This document shows positions 33,161 through 43,537 of a stretch of 64,000 bases of DNA, piece after piece. Every line of letters begins with the position of its first letter. Positions within the stretch are counted from its first letter, which is position 1. Source of the stretch: Pycnopodia helianthoides (lineage: Eukaryota; Echinodermata; Asteroidea; Forcipulatida; Asteriidae); contig CM063258.1 of the NCBI GenBank assembly GCA_032158295.1, forward strand, positions 6,776,583-6,840,582, in the 5' to 3' direction. The notes beneath the pieces are model-generated. The model had not been told where the DNA came from and ran no database searches. It saw only the letters and a program-made list of their open reading frames with translations. A program made the position numbers and the translations under genes.

Positions 33161-34146
33161 GTGATGAGATCGTCATGGTAAAGTGTAGCTACAAAAAATG
33201 TGCTAAGACTAAGGAGCTCGAGGACGCCAGAAAGTTTTACAAGACATGCCACAACTGTTATACATATTACTGTTCCAGACAATGTAGGAAGTTACACTGG
33301 CCTCGACACAAAAAACGTTGTCTCTTTGGTCGTGTGAACAGCGCATGTAAGCATGTTCTCTACCACAGCAGGTACAACGGGCAGTTGCAGTCCGATCTAA
33401 GTCGAGTGGCTCGTACGGGGTACCTCTCTCGCGGCCGGGGTGCCATCTTGCTAATATTTCCGGACACGGAGGCAGCCGAGAACTACACCGTTAGGGGATT
33501 TGACGCGCTCCCGAGCCCGCCCACTTACTCCACCGTCCGTGAGCTACAGACCTTGGAACTCTTTGGTGATCACATGAAATTTCTGCTGGAGATGTGTTGC
33601 TCGTACGACCCTGAGAACAAGTTTGTCATCAATGTGGCCATCATGGCGAGCGGTGAACAGCACCGTGGTCGTCGACCGAGGCGGTCAGACATGGCCGTCA
33701 AGAAATGCGCCAAGCTCAAACTCAGTCTCATGAACCACAGCACTGACCCATCCGGCAAAGAAGCTGACCCAGTCCCCGATACTCTCATTCTCACATCACC
33801 GACAGGACCGCCGGGAGACGGGATACTCGACCGAAAGGCTAGACAGGTGTGCTTTGTGCACATTCAGCGTCAACTGCGTCAGAGGGGCGTCAGTCTGCGT
33901 CACCAGCACGCAGAAGTCTACGACAAGCTGTGTCGTTGGGTGGAGCTCCATGAGCATTTCGTGCCCGTCACGATATACCCAGTGGACGAGAACACGGGTA
34001 AAAGATTTATGTGCGTTTTGATGCCCGAATCGGAACCCAATGAACTCGGCTGGGTAAATAACCCAGAGCTCCTCGAAGACATTGACTTGGACGCAGAACT
34101 TGAAAAGCTCGAGAATGTTGCTGGATTGGTCGTTACTGATTTATAA
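29225..34146 (+). CDS. AJM1: AJM1 homologue (apical junction component 1, C9orf172-like), about 1640 aa, one frame break
   Basis: Vertebrate AJM1 is a poorly characterised protein named for the nematode apical-junction protein AJM-1; a role at epithelial cell junctions is inferred. The frame from ATG 29225 is open for 1311 codons to TAG 33158-33160. The C-terminal part continues one frame over through SYEEDGGDAVGDEIVMVKC. The C-terminal domain is clearly AJM1: CSYKKC, then YKTCHNCYTYYCSRQCRKLH, then RCLFGRV (MYND-like finger, residues about 1320-1366), GYLSRGRG, SPPTYSTVREL, DTLILTSP, VCFVHIQRQLRQRGVSLRH and TIYPVDENTGKRFMCVLMPE. Residues 21-41 form one hydrophobic segment (TIIAQISVALIAVAVTAVYI) suggesting a membrane anchor. 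The middle is long, polar and Ser/Pro/Asp-rich, with LKVPDWYKKS near residue 745. The C-terminus VTDL fits a class I PDZ ligand. Human AJM1 is about 975 residues, so the N-terminal part is much longer here. Confidence 0.9.
33100..34146 (+). CDS. AJM1: AJM1 part 2: MYND-like finger and C-terminal domain
   Basis: Coding evidence starts upstream of the ATG at 33175, at about 33110, because the in-frame DGDGYPSYEEDGGDAVGDEI reads as a natural acidic linker. The finger has an unusual first pair (C-x4-C) and a standard C-x2-C-x4-C-x3-C-x7-H-x3-C remainder. The stop is TAA 34144-34146. Confidence 0.88.
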   Translation, partial: RKRIDGDGYPSYEEDGGDAVGDEIVMVKCSYKKCAKTKELEDARKFYKTCHNCYTYYCSRQCRKLHWPRHKKRCLFGRVNSACKHVLYHSRYNGQLQSDLSRVARTGYLSRGRGAILLIFPDTEAAENYTVRGFDALPSPPTYSTVRELQTLELFGDHMKFLLEMCCSYDPENKFVINVAIMASGEQHRGRRPRRSDMAVKKCAKLKLSLMNHSTDPSGKEADPVPDTLILTSPTGPPGDGILDRKARQVCFVHIQRQLRQRGVSLRHQHAEVYDKLCRWVELHEHFVPVTIYPVDENTGKRFMCVLMPESEPNELGWVNNPELLEDIDLDAELEKLENVAGLVVTDL

Positions 34147-34408
34147 CTATCCTGGAGACTGAAAGGCAAACATATATATTATTGAGAATTTGAAAAGTGC
34201 TCAAAATGAAGCAGAACTGCGAATATTTTATGCTTGTCCAAAATCAAAACAGTTTTGCACTTTTTTTGTAAAGGATTTGTATTTATCAACTTGTGCGTGT
34301 CTTTTTAATCTATTTATTTTGCCGATGTAATTTTTTATCAAGCAAAATGTCAAATTTTATCTTGTTTTTTCATTTCAATTTTACGCTCACACAAACTTCA
34401 ACCTCAAG
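34147..34408 (+). other. Probable AJM1 3' UTR
   Basis: AT-rich noncoding sequence after the AJM1 stop, with no clear AATAAA signal. It ends in a pyrimidine-rich stretch that could act as the acceptor for the orphan exon at 34409. Confidence 0.4.
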
Positions 34409-34698
34409 ATAATTTGGAGGCATTGACGAGGAATATTGACTTGTCCGGTACATGGCTTTCACCGTTCAATATAAATGATAAACCACTCCGACTGCATTCA
34501 CCCGCGGGGATTCCAGCGAGCGAAGCACAAAACGAGATTTATGCAAATCGTCGCTCCCTTGGACAGGAACTCGATGATCGTGTTCGTTTTTTAATGAAGC
34601 TTTTCAAATGGGAAGTTGTGGATGTGCTTCAAAGAAATGAGAAGGAGCTACTGCCCCTCTTCTTGGAGGGCAATGTGAAAGGTCAAGTGACTTCTGAG
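34409..34698 (+). CDS. Orphan exon candidate, unknown protein
   Basis: A 290-base open segment lies between a plausible acceptor (ACTTCAACCTCAAG) and a strong donor (TCTGAG|GTGAGA). It reads NLEALTRNIDLSGTWLSPFN, then IPASEAQNEIYANRRSLGQE, then LDDRVRFLMKLFKWEVVDVL and ELLPLFLEGNVKGQVTSE, a balanced globular composition with a likely amphipathic helix. Entry phase is 1, exit phase 0. It could be an alternative 3' exon of AJM1 or an exon of an unrelated plus-strand gene. I do not recognise it, and see no partner exon. Confidence 0.4.
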
Positions 34699-36327
34699 GT
34701 GAGACAGCAAGATGCTGAATGATGAATGTGTTTGGTGCATCAATGGATGGGAGATAATATACACATCTGCCAAGGAGGACCACAAGATGTAAGTAAAAAC
34801 AATATTTACTTATTTTTATTTTTATTTGTAAGATTTTGATTGCTGTAGACCTCTTTCCTTTGTCAAACGTTTATAGACTCACAAACTACTCCGAAACAGG
34901 TTTCCACTTCAGGTGGCATTACCTTTGAGAAAAAGGATTGCATAATAAGGCGAAGTTTTCGTCTCGACCTCGGTTTCAATACAATCGGTTTGAAGTGGTA
35001 GAACAGCAAAAGTGCTGTACAACGCACGATGGAGTTGTATTCGGACCGACATGGGGCATTTTCCAAACTTGGGCTTGAACTCCATCAGCAATATTGGAGC
35101 AGTGTACATTTTGTACGGTGTGTCCAACATCAAACGGAGCCCGGAGCCGGAGCCGAGGTTTGGAAAAGGCCCATGCTGTAATTTTGTTACAAAAACTGTG
35201 TACAGGAACAAGTCCCATTAGAAGGGATTCACTTGAAGTCCCTTTCATCATTTTTTTTAATTACACAATCGTCACAAATAATAAGATATTAATTTTTGCG
35301 GGTAGGGGCCTACTCTCATTAATTGCGCAACATTAGAATTGACATCACTGTATAAATCAATGACTATCCTAATTGCTAATTGCATTCTGAAATGTCCCAA
35401 CTTCATGTTTTTTACCTACCCGAAAACCAACTTGACTTTATGGATTTTCGAATTTTCAGTTATTTCACAAAGAGTATTATAGAATGAACACAAACAGTAT
35501 TGACAGAAACCAATTGCCAGGATCGGTTTATCTGTTTTGTGCTTGTTTAAATCAATTATACAATGAGGTCAACAGTTTTTTTCGAAAATGTCTCATGCAC
35601 CTCGCAAAGCACATCATCTTTAATACACTGAAGACAGACATCGAGAAGGCAGATGCAATAAATTGATCGGCAGACCCACAAGCCAGCCCGTACTCGCCGT
35701 AGCCCCCGGATGGATATTGTTATTCAACATCATTTTTACTCTAGAAGTCCGGCCTGAATATGCATTGGGTTTATTAAATAGATAACGTGCATTGATATCC
35801 ACTATATACACACGCCGACCCACTGCATTCATGTGCTGTATAATGTATGCCCCCTTGTCTCGTCTTGAGGAAGCTGAAGTGCAGAATTTGAAACACTTCA
35901 ACAACCCTATAAACAGTCTCGGTTGGACATGGTGCATTGTCAAGTATCCCTCCTTGACTGATACGCAAATTGTCTTATTTGAATAGATGTCAAATTTGCA
36001 TCGGGGTTTTAAAGAATATAACTTTTGTTTCACCCAATGCACCGATGTGTGTTTAATAAGCACCGTATACTATTTCCTATAGTCACCGTTTACTCTCCGT
36101 TTACGATCATCACTACCAAGGATTATGCTAGACGGTTCATTGTTTTATACAATGGGTCCCTAAGAAATTAACGAAGGGGTGCTAGAAGAGCTAAAGGGGG
36201 GGGGGGGATGAAAACAGTGGAAGTGTATTAAACCCCAACATCAACACTAGCTTTTAGTGTGACAATTGGTGTGATAAAGCGCTATAATTATAAGAACTCA
36301 GTATTATTACACCTGCCACAATCACAC
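34699..36327. other. No gene recognised
   Basis: A repeat fragment near 34950-35190 (GAGCCCGGAGCCGGAGCC) recurs inverted at 38720-38800. Open frames on both strands lack splice or family support. Confidence 0.4.
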
Positions 36328-36720
36328 TTAAAGGAACATTACAGAATTGGTAAGAACAAAACTTGCAAAATATACTTTTTGATCACAGATTTACATAAAA
36401 CTTACACGGTCTAATGATGATGATAGTAGAAAACATCCCTTGAAATATTTCTGTCTGAAATGCCATATTTGATGAGAAATGAATAAACTAATTTTCGATT
36501 GGAGTTTATCGCTCAGTGAGCGTTTTATTCATTTGTTGAATCTATATGATTTCATGCAAATGTGTAATCGGTTTTTCACTATTTTCTCGTGACCCATATG
36601 GCCGATCGATCTCAAATTTCTACAGGTTTGTCAGTTTATGTATATGGTGGATTACATAAAGTGTTTACACTGCCAGCAACTGTTTTGTTAGCAAAAACCA
36701 ATTCTGTAATGTTCCTTTAA
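36328..36720. mobile_element. TTAA-flanked MITE (AGGAACATTACAG ends)
   Basis: TTAA AGGAACATTACAGAATTGG at the left, CCAATTCTGTAATGTTCCT TTAA at the right. Other copies lie at 42488-42822 and 49145-49538. Confidence 0.85.
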
Positions 36721-37563
36721 GAGGCAATCTTCCATTCCATAAAATGAAGTAATATTTAAAAGAAATTTGCAAAATAGTTATCACATTTTTGATCACGCAA
36801 CTCAAGGACAATTTCTCGAAAGACATCGTTTGTGCACGGATCCCCCCTCAGCTCCCCAAATTATTATAAAAACGAAACCAAATACACGAGATGCATCCTG
36901 CCTCTCTTCCTGTACGTCACTAGCCCCACCCCACCAGCTCATCATCTAATTCACATTGCCAAATTCAATTTCAATTCAATCCATGCCTCCCAATCGTAAT
37001 CTCTGCCTAAAGTCCCCTCAACTTTGGATCTTAAATTTGTCATCATCTTCGCATTTCACTTTTTATACAAAACACTCTGACTTCCATACTCTTTCATACA
37101 ACTCTACTCTAATATAACCCGTTCATACCAACTGCCGCATGTCACAGCTGTGAACAAACATAAAATTACGCACGCAGTTTAATAATGAAACTAACCAAAT
37201 AAATGTGACATTTTAAATACACTGCAAATGTACCATAATAAGTGACAAGCCAACGAGGGCTTTCGAGTGCTATTCGTGCAGACTTTTATTATGAGCTTTT
37301 CCGATGTTAAACCGATTTACGAGCACAAATTGACATCACAGTCTTGCACATGGCCTTTGCCAACGGGGTATTTTAGCCCTGAAGTTACCGGTGTCTGAAC
37401 ACTCAGCGACGGTGGCTGTTGGCAAAGCCTGTCACATTTACATGTTTATTCGTACTCTTGAATAAAAACTGCGATGGACGGTTAATTAAAAAAACATTGC
37501 ACTCTTTAATCTTGTTACCTTATTCAATCTGAACAAGTGTATGATGTGTAAACGCATTTTAAG

Positions 37564-37919
37564 TTAAAGGGTGTGTACAACATTGAAACGATTGAAAATA
37601 TAAATGTTCACAGAATCGCACATAACTTACAACATGGTATGAAGATGGTCACGGTGGTAAACTTCCCTTTAAATAGTTTTGCTTGAAATGCTATAGTTTT
37701 TAGGAAATGAGTAAAATAATTAGTCTTTGCCGCGCGTGTCCAAAGCCCGATGTTTGGAAACAGTGAAAACACATTATGGGGGTTTTCACTATTTTCACAT
37801 GACTCCGAAGACCGATTGAGCTTAACATTTCACAGGTTTGAAATTCCATGTATATGTTGGGTTACAAAAAGTGCGGATACTAGTCTTTGAAAATTACCAA
37901 TGTTGTACATGTACTTTAA
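37564..37919. mobile_element. TTAA-flanked MITE (GGTGTGTACAAC type)
   Basis: TTAAAGGGTGTGTACAACATTG at the left and ATTACCAATGTTGTACATGTACTTTAA at the right. Its interior shares GAAATGCTATAGTTTTTAGG and TTTTCACTATTTTCACATGA blocks with other TTAA elements. Confidence 0.7.
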
Positions 37920-38272
37920 GGAATTTTCTGTTTAACACCAATTCACACAAAAATAGGATTTTACAATCGCCCATAGACATTTTTCATTTTATTTTTTCAA
38001 AGAATGGACAATAAAGAAAAATACAAACACAATGATTTCGTCAACCTAATTTAAATAAAAATAAAAACGGGCATTTCTCTCGAGGCAATTACCAGTTCCA
38101 GGCAATGTCAAAGAAGGGAGAACAATCACATTTCAATTTCCACACAATTTTCTCTTGGACTGTAAGATACTGTTAGAAAAATGCTTCTTGTTGAAACCGT
38201 ACTGTTGATTTGAATGTAGAGATTGCCCGCTCCAACGACATTCACCAGCATTCTAAATATAAAGTGATATCT

Positions 38273-38474
38273 GGGCCCTATTTCATAGAGATGCTTAAGC
38301 AGAAAATGTTGCTTAAAAGTGTTCTGCTAAGCAAAAAAAAAAGCAAGATAGTAGTCACAGATTGTACATGTGACATGGTATTTTAGCTGAAGGCCTTATT
38401 CTGGTAATCATAATTTTGTTGTGCTTAGCTACTTTATGTGCTTAATAAGCAGCTCTATATATAAAATTGGGCCC
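38273..38474. repeat. GGGCCC-ended palindromic element
   Basis: GGGCCCTATTTCATAGAGATG at the left, ATAAAATTGGGCCC at the right. It is followed by a fragment of the 22151-22402 family. Confidence 0.75.
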
Positions 38475-38889
38475 AGAAGCTTTGCACGGTGTGGCTAATT
38501 AAGAAGCAGATATAGTACTGGTCAATGTGCAGGTGTACATTCATGTGTGCATCTCTCTTTTGGGAGGGATGTTGGCTGTGAGAACAGTGTACTCTGCTCA
38601 TATTCAGGGGGAAATACTAAAATAATAATCTACAAATTAACCATAAACTTTTGCAGAAACTGCCCCTTTCAAGATTTTCCCATTCGGGCCGTAAAGGACT
38701 CAGCAATCAAGGCTTTTTACAAATTTCGGTTTAGGCTTCTTCTCCGGCTCCGGGCTACGTTTGATGTTGGAAACACCGTACAAAATGTACATTGCTCTAA
38801 AAAAAAAAAAAAAAAAAATAATAATAATAATAATAAAAATGATGAGGGAGCCCATGGCCGAGGTTTGGGAAAGGCCAATGGATATTATA

Positions 38890-39113
38890 TCCAGGGCCCA
38901 AGTTGCTAAGCACAACAAAATTATGAATACCAGAATAAGGTTACCGGTCAAATAAAATGCCATGCCATTAAATGTACCATATTTGAACTGGTATCCTGCT
39001 AATTTTGGCTTAGCAGAAAATTGTTGAGGAAAAATGAAAAATTGTCTGCTTGATCAGCTCTCTAAATTGAGGAAAAAGTCTTGCGTTTATTGAACATGAT
39101 TTGGGCCCACATA
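38890..39113. repeat. Degenerate GGGCCC-type element
   Basis: It has GGGCCCAAGTTGCTAAGCAC at the left and GATCAGCTCTCTAAATTGAG near the right. It is inserted close to an A run and an AAT microsatellite (38800-38836). Confidence 0.55.
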
Positions 39114-41120
39114 CGCTGCTTTAATGTGTAAACAAAATCGCGTACTGGGACCCATCGTTGGAATACCCGCGAGACTTTACACACTAGGGTAGTTTATGTA
39201 AGCAATCCCACGCGACTTCATACTTTTCCCTCGACGCGCTGTTTGTACACAACAAGCATCTGGCCCCAAGCCCCGAACTCTCTTCTCCGCAAACTTCCTT
39301 CAGCATTACATGCGCACAAGTAGACATCATAGTCTTTCTTCACTTAGCACAACGACAAACAACTTCTTATGTCACCGAAGCGTGTATGACATAATGGCTC
39401 CTTCGTAAATTTGACCCCAAGAGATTGTGCGTTTTGTCTAAAAACAACGTTTTCCCCTAACTACAGCGTTTTTTCTTACTACTCACGAAACAATATGTAT
39501 CACCACTATACAGGACTCACCAGTCGTTGAAAATGATAAAAGATGCACTAATCATTGATACTTATCATATATTGGAATGAAAATACCTCTAAAAAAGCAC
39601 GAGAACCAAATCAGTGATATTTGATACTCTTATTAGAAATGCCTGTAGAACATACTGTTATTCATCATTATCGACTTTAAAACCCAATGGCAAGAGGAGA
39701 TCACAAAAAGTCAAGTGTGGCGGCCAACAACACCAACAACAAAAAATGACACATTTTTTTCCTTAGCAACGATATCTCACCGTACCATCGGTTGAGATCC
39801 GTGTTACATGTTGAAACTGTAAAAACGTGTGTTTACACAACAACTTGGACTTTGGGCAGTTTATAATACGCCTGTCGTAAAAAAAAAAAGATTTTATTCA
39901 ATCTATCAAAAGAAGAGCAGATAATGGCGGTTGGACATTTCAGATAGAAGCTCATCATAGAGTCCACTGCTTTTAATGAACCCCATTTTCTATACACATT
40001 ACACAACCATTTGACCGTGTAATCAAAGTACTTAAGTTGTGTCAATTAAAGGCACATCCCTGCAACACGAATTTGTGGAAATTCTGAAGTTGTTACAGAA
40101 GAAGTTGATTTAGTTTCCAGTGGGAGTGTTAGCTTACAAATCATAAAGGTACACAGAGAGGAGAGACTGCGATATTCGAACCTTCTGTGGGCCCAGTTTC
40201 ACAGAGCTGCTTAAGCACAAAAAAGTAGCTAAGCACAACAAAATTATGCTTACCAGAATAAGGTTACCAGCCAAACTCAGTACCACATGTACAATTTGTG
40301 ACTGGGAGCCTGCTTATTTCTGCTTGGCAGGCAATTGTTAAGCAGCAGTATTTTCTGCTTAAGCAGCTTTATGAAATTGGGCCCAATTGGTCGCACTTTT
40401 GTAAGGGATGGAGTCTGGCAGAGTTGTCTCGAACTGTCTTTAGTTTGAGAAACATTTCCGAAATATTATTTCGATAATCCATTGAACAAAATGTGCTCAT
40501 AACCGACCAACAGCTAAAAAGTGGCTTAAGACGAAAGCATTCTAAGCAACTTCTATTTTTGACCGGAGGGGTAATTTGAATTAGTATTTATGTTTTATGT
40601 TCCCAAGCTATACATGGAAAGGATTTAACATTGTTGTGGGAAGAAAATAATAGCTCATTCCCATCATCTAAATTTGAATAAACACTCCATCACTCCAAAC
40701 ACTCCATCACTCCAGTGAAGATCTCATTAAATTCCTTGGTCAAGTTTCAGCTCAGTGGAAGCAACAGAATTCCTTTTTTTAAATAATATAGTACACGTTC
40801 ATATACAACTTATTTCAATTGTGGCAATCGAAGTAAGCAGCAGCGATTTGGGGGAGGGGGGGGGTCTCCATAAGCTATTTTCCTTGATTCTGATGGAAAT
40901 GGTTCTCAGAAGGGTTGGTATAAACTGCATAATCAGTGAGCATTCAGAACAAAAGTAAACACATTGTTTATGGTAGTCCTGCTACGTCTCTGAATTTACA
41001 ATGTCAAGTTGTAATTAGACATAACTTGGAGTCTGCGTGCTTTCAAGATCACAATTAGTAAAACGAGACTAACGATATTCAGTAAAACGAGACTGACGAT
41101 ATAATGTTCAAATTATTACT
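39114..41120. other. Mostly unique sequence, no gene recognised
   Basis: Contains one GGGCCC element (40190-40384). The block 39120-39480 is relatively CpG-rich and repeat-free. I see no exon. Confidence 0.4.
40190..40384. repeat. GGGCCC-ended palindromic element
   Basis: GGGCCCAGTTTCACAGAGCTG at the left and TTTATGAAATTGGGCCCAA at the right, in the orientation with AAGCACAACAAAATTATG first. Confidence 0.8.
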
Positions 41121-41477
41121 TTAAAGGCACAGTACACGTTTGGTAATGACTCTGAAAATGAATGGCCATAAAAACTTACTTGGTAAGAAGTACAGCAGCC
41201 TTGGGTAGTATAATGAATTTTGAGACACTTTTAACTTCGAAGTACTACGGTTAGGGAAAATATATCACTTTTTATTCCCCAAAATTTGAATCTGAGAAGC
41301 GTATTCCTATGGGGAATATTCTTCCTGTGCATGGAAATATTCGCTCCGGTTTTTCGGTTATATCTCAAAAACACGAAGTGAATTTTTCACACGTTAGTTT
41401 TATTGTGTGTACCTACATTTATATAGGATTAACACAATCAGTAGGCCCCAATTACCAAACGTATACAGCACCTTTAA
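41121..41477. mobile_element. TTAA-flanked MITE (AGGCACAGTACACG type)
   Basis: TTAAAGGCACAGTACACGTTTGG at the left, CCAAACGTATACAGCACCTTTAA at the right. A close relative lies at 50036-50428. Confidence 0.8.
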
Positions 41478-42487
41478 ACGAAAGGAAGAGGGAAAACAAA
41501 TTTCTTCCGAGCTTCTATACTCCTCGCATCTGGCGAGTCGTCCACGTGAGTAAATACTCCATACTGAGGTCGGTCGAGCCAGCTGTGTCTGCGGTATTCA
41601 ATAACCGGGGAATTAACATTCACGCTGCAAGGTTATTGGCGATCACAGGATCGATTACTGATGCTTAGATTTCGTTTATTAAAAAAAAATTCTCCCCGGG
41701 ATTACCATTGATAGCATTGCTTTGTAGACGATGGATTTAACAATAATATGTACCCATTTTTATTTCATTTTATTGTTTGTATACCGATGGGTCGTCTGGA
41801 TATATATTTGTTCTTGCCGCTCAAAGAGTCCAATGATTCCATGCATGGAGAAAATTGCAGTACTAATGATTCACAGAAAACACAGTTTCAGTACTGGCAG
41901 TTTTATACAGGGCAACCAGTGGCATAATTAAGGGGGCACGTGCCCGCATTCGGTGCCCGTGCCCCCCCCCCCCCCCATTTTTAATCTTGACTTTTGACAT
42001 TAGAAATTACCAGAATAAAATGTTACATTTTACAAGCTTCAATGTGATGATTTCAATGTTTTAAAAACTTGTTTTGCCAATTAATACACGCACAGACAAT
42101 GTATTTGTTTTTACACTCCCATTAGATTATCTTATAAAAAATAGTAAATGGCACAAACAAGAGCGACGAAAAGGGGCTTGTTGAGAAAACGCAACCGGAA
42201 ACTACAGTTGCAATCGGCCACAGAGAAAAAAAAATGGTGCACCCCTTGTTAGCCCCCTCTAAAACGTTACCCTAGTTTCGGCGCTTGGGCAATTCGCGTA
42301 TACGGATGTGTACTTACATGTTTTATGTTGTATGTTGGTTTGTCGTGCCTGGATGCAACATGATAGCTGACACAAAAGATTTAATTTAGTCTGGAAACAA
42401 GACACGGTCGTGTAAAATTACTTCTTATCTAAAGAAGAAGTGTAAACACATACAAACCACTATGGGGAACAGCAGATTTGTGTTCAA

Positions 42488-42822
42488 TTAAAGGAACATT
42501 ACAGAATTGGTAAGAAAAAAACTAAGTAAAATATACTTTTTGATCACAGATTTACATAAAACTTACACGGTCGAATGATGATGATAGTAGAAAACATCCC
42601 TTGAAATAGTTCTGTCTGAAATGCCATATTTGATGAGAAATAAATAAACTAATTTTCCGATTGGAGTAATCGGGTTTTCACTATTTTCTCGTGACCCAGA
42701 TGGCCGATCGATCTCAAACTTCTACAGGTTTGTCAGTTTATGTATATGATGGATTACATAAAGTGTTTACAGTGCCAGCAACTGTTTTGTTAGCAAAAAC
42801 CAATTCTGTAATGTTCCTTTAA
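42488..42822. mobile_element. TTAA-flanked MITE (AGGAACATTACAG ends), shorter copy
   Basis: The ends match 36328-36720. It lacks about 60 internal bases (the GTTTATCGCTCAGTGAGCG segment) present in the other two copies. Confidence 0.85.
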
Positions 42823-43305
42823 CTTGGGCTGCAACTTACGTAAAAACAACTTAATAATTTTCAACTTTCAAATATGTTTGTAAATGGATTTGTACAAAAT
42901 AACCAATAACTATACAATAACAAATATTATATACATGATCAATTTCAGCAGTTGACATTGAGGACCAGGAGTCTGCTTGCACATACAATTATTGCTTACC
43001 AGAAGTCTGCTTGCAAATAAAATTATTGCTTACCAGAAGAAAAAATGTTACCAACTAAAAGCCATGTAGTATACATTGGCTATGACTGGTTCCCTGTTAA
43101 TATTTGAAATCTGCCTACCGGCTTAATGGTCCCCTCACTAGCCTATGAGAAGATCGGTTCAGATGTGTCCATTTGGATATGACAGTAAATTAATGATATT
43201 CATTGTTATTGGCCTTGTACATCAGAAAGATTTAATAGAAAAAAGTTTGTTGTTTCCAGTTATCATTTCTTTCTCTTATGCCGTATATTTTCTTTCTTCC
43301 CTAAG

Positions 43306-43537
43306 GGACGGACTCCAGATAAGCCCCAACATCATCTGCAAGGACGGCGTCTTCGGCTGTTGTGATCCGAACCTAATCATCAATGAAACAGCTTTCCGGT
43401 GTCACGCTTGCACGAGCAGTCTCGTTCGTCCTCCCCCGCCTTCAAAAGACGAGGCCAGACCCGTCAACTCCGGCTCTGCCAGGATCGCTATTTGTCTCGA
43501 AGCAGCACGCCATTTTCATCTTGTGGAATCCTTTTAG
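43306..43537 (+). CDS. Orphan terminal-exon candidate with a cysteine-rich segment
   Basis: After a good acceptor (TTTTCTTTCTTCCCTAAG) the open frame reads RDGLQISPNIICKDGVFGCC, then DPNLIINETAFRCHACTSS, then a Pro/Ser-rich tail to TAG 43535-43537. It has a CC pair, a CxxC pair and an N-x-T glycosylation site, suggesting secretion. GC content and CpG are higher than around it. A possible donor at 43630 (GGGTCG|GTGAGC) would use another frame. No partner exon or family is recognised. Confidence 0.3.

Noticed and set aside
33175..34146. Separate small MYND-domain gene starting at ATG 33175
   Set aside because: The same frame is protein-like upstream of this ATG, and the human AJM1 protein carries both parts in one chain; a one-base break is simpler.
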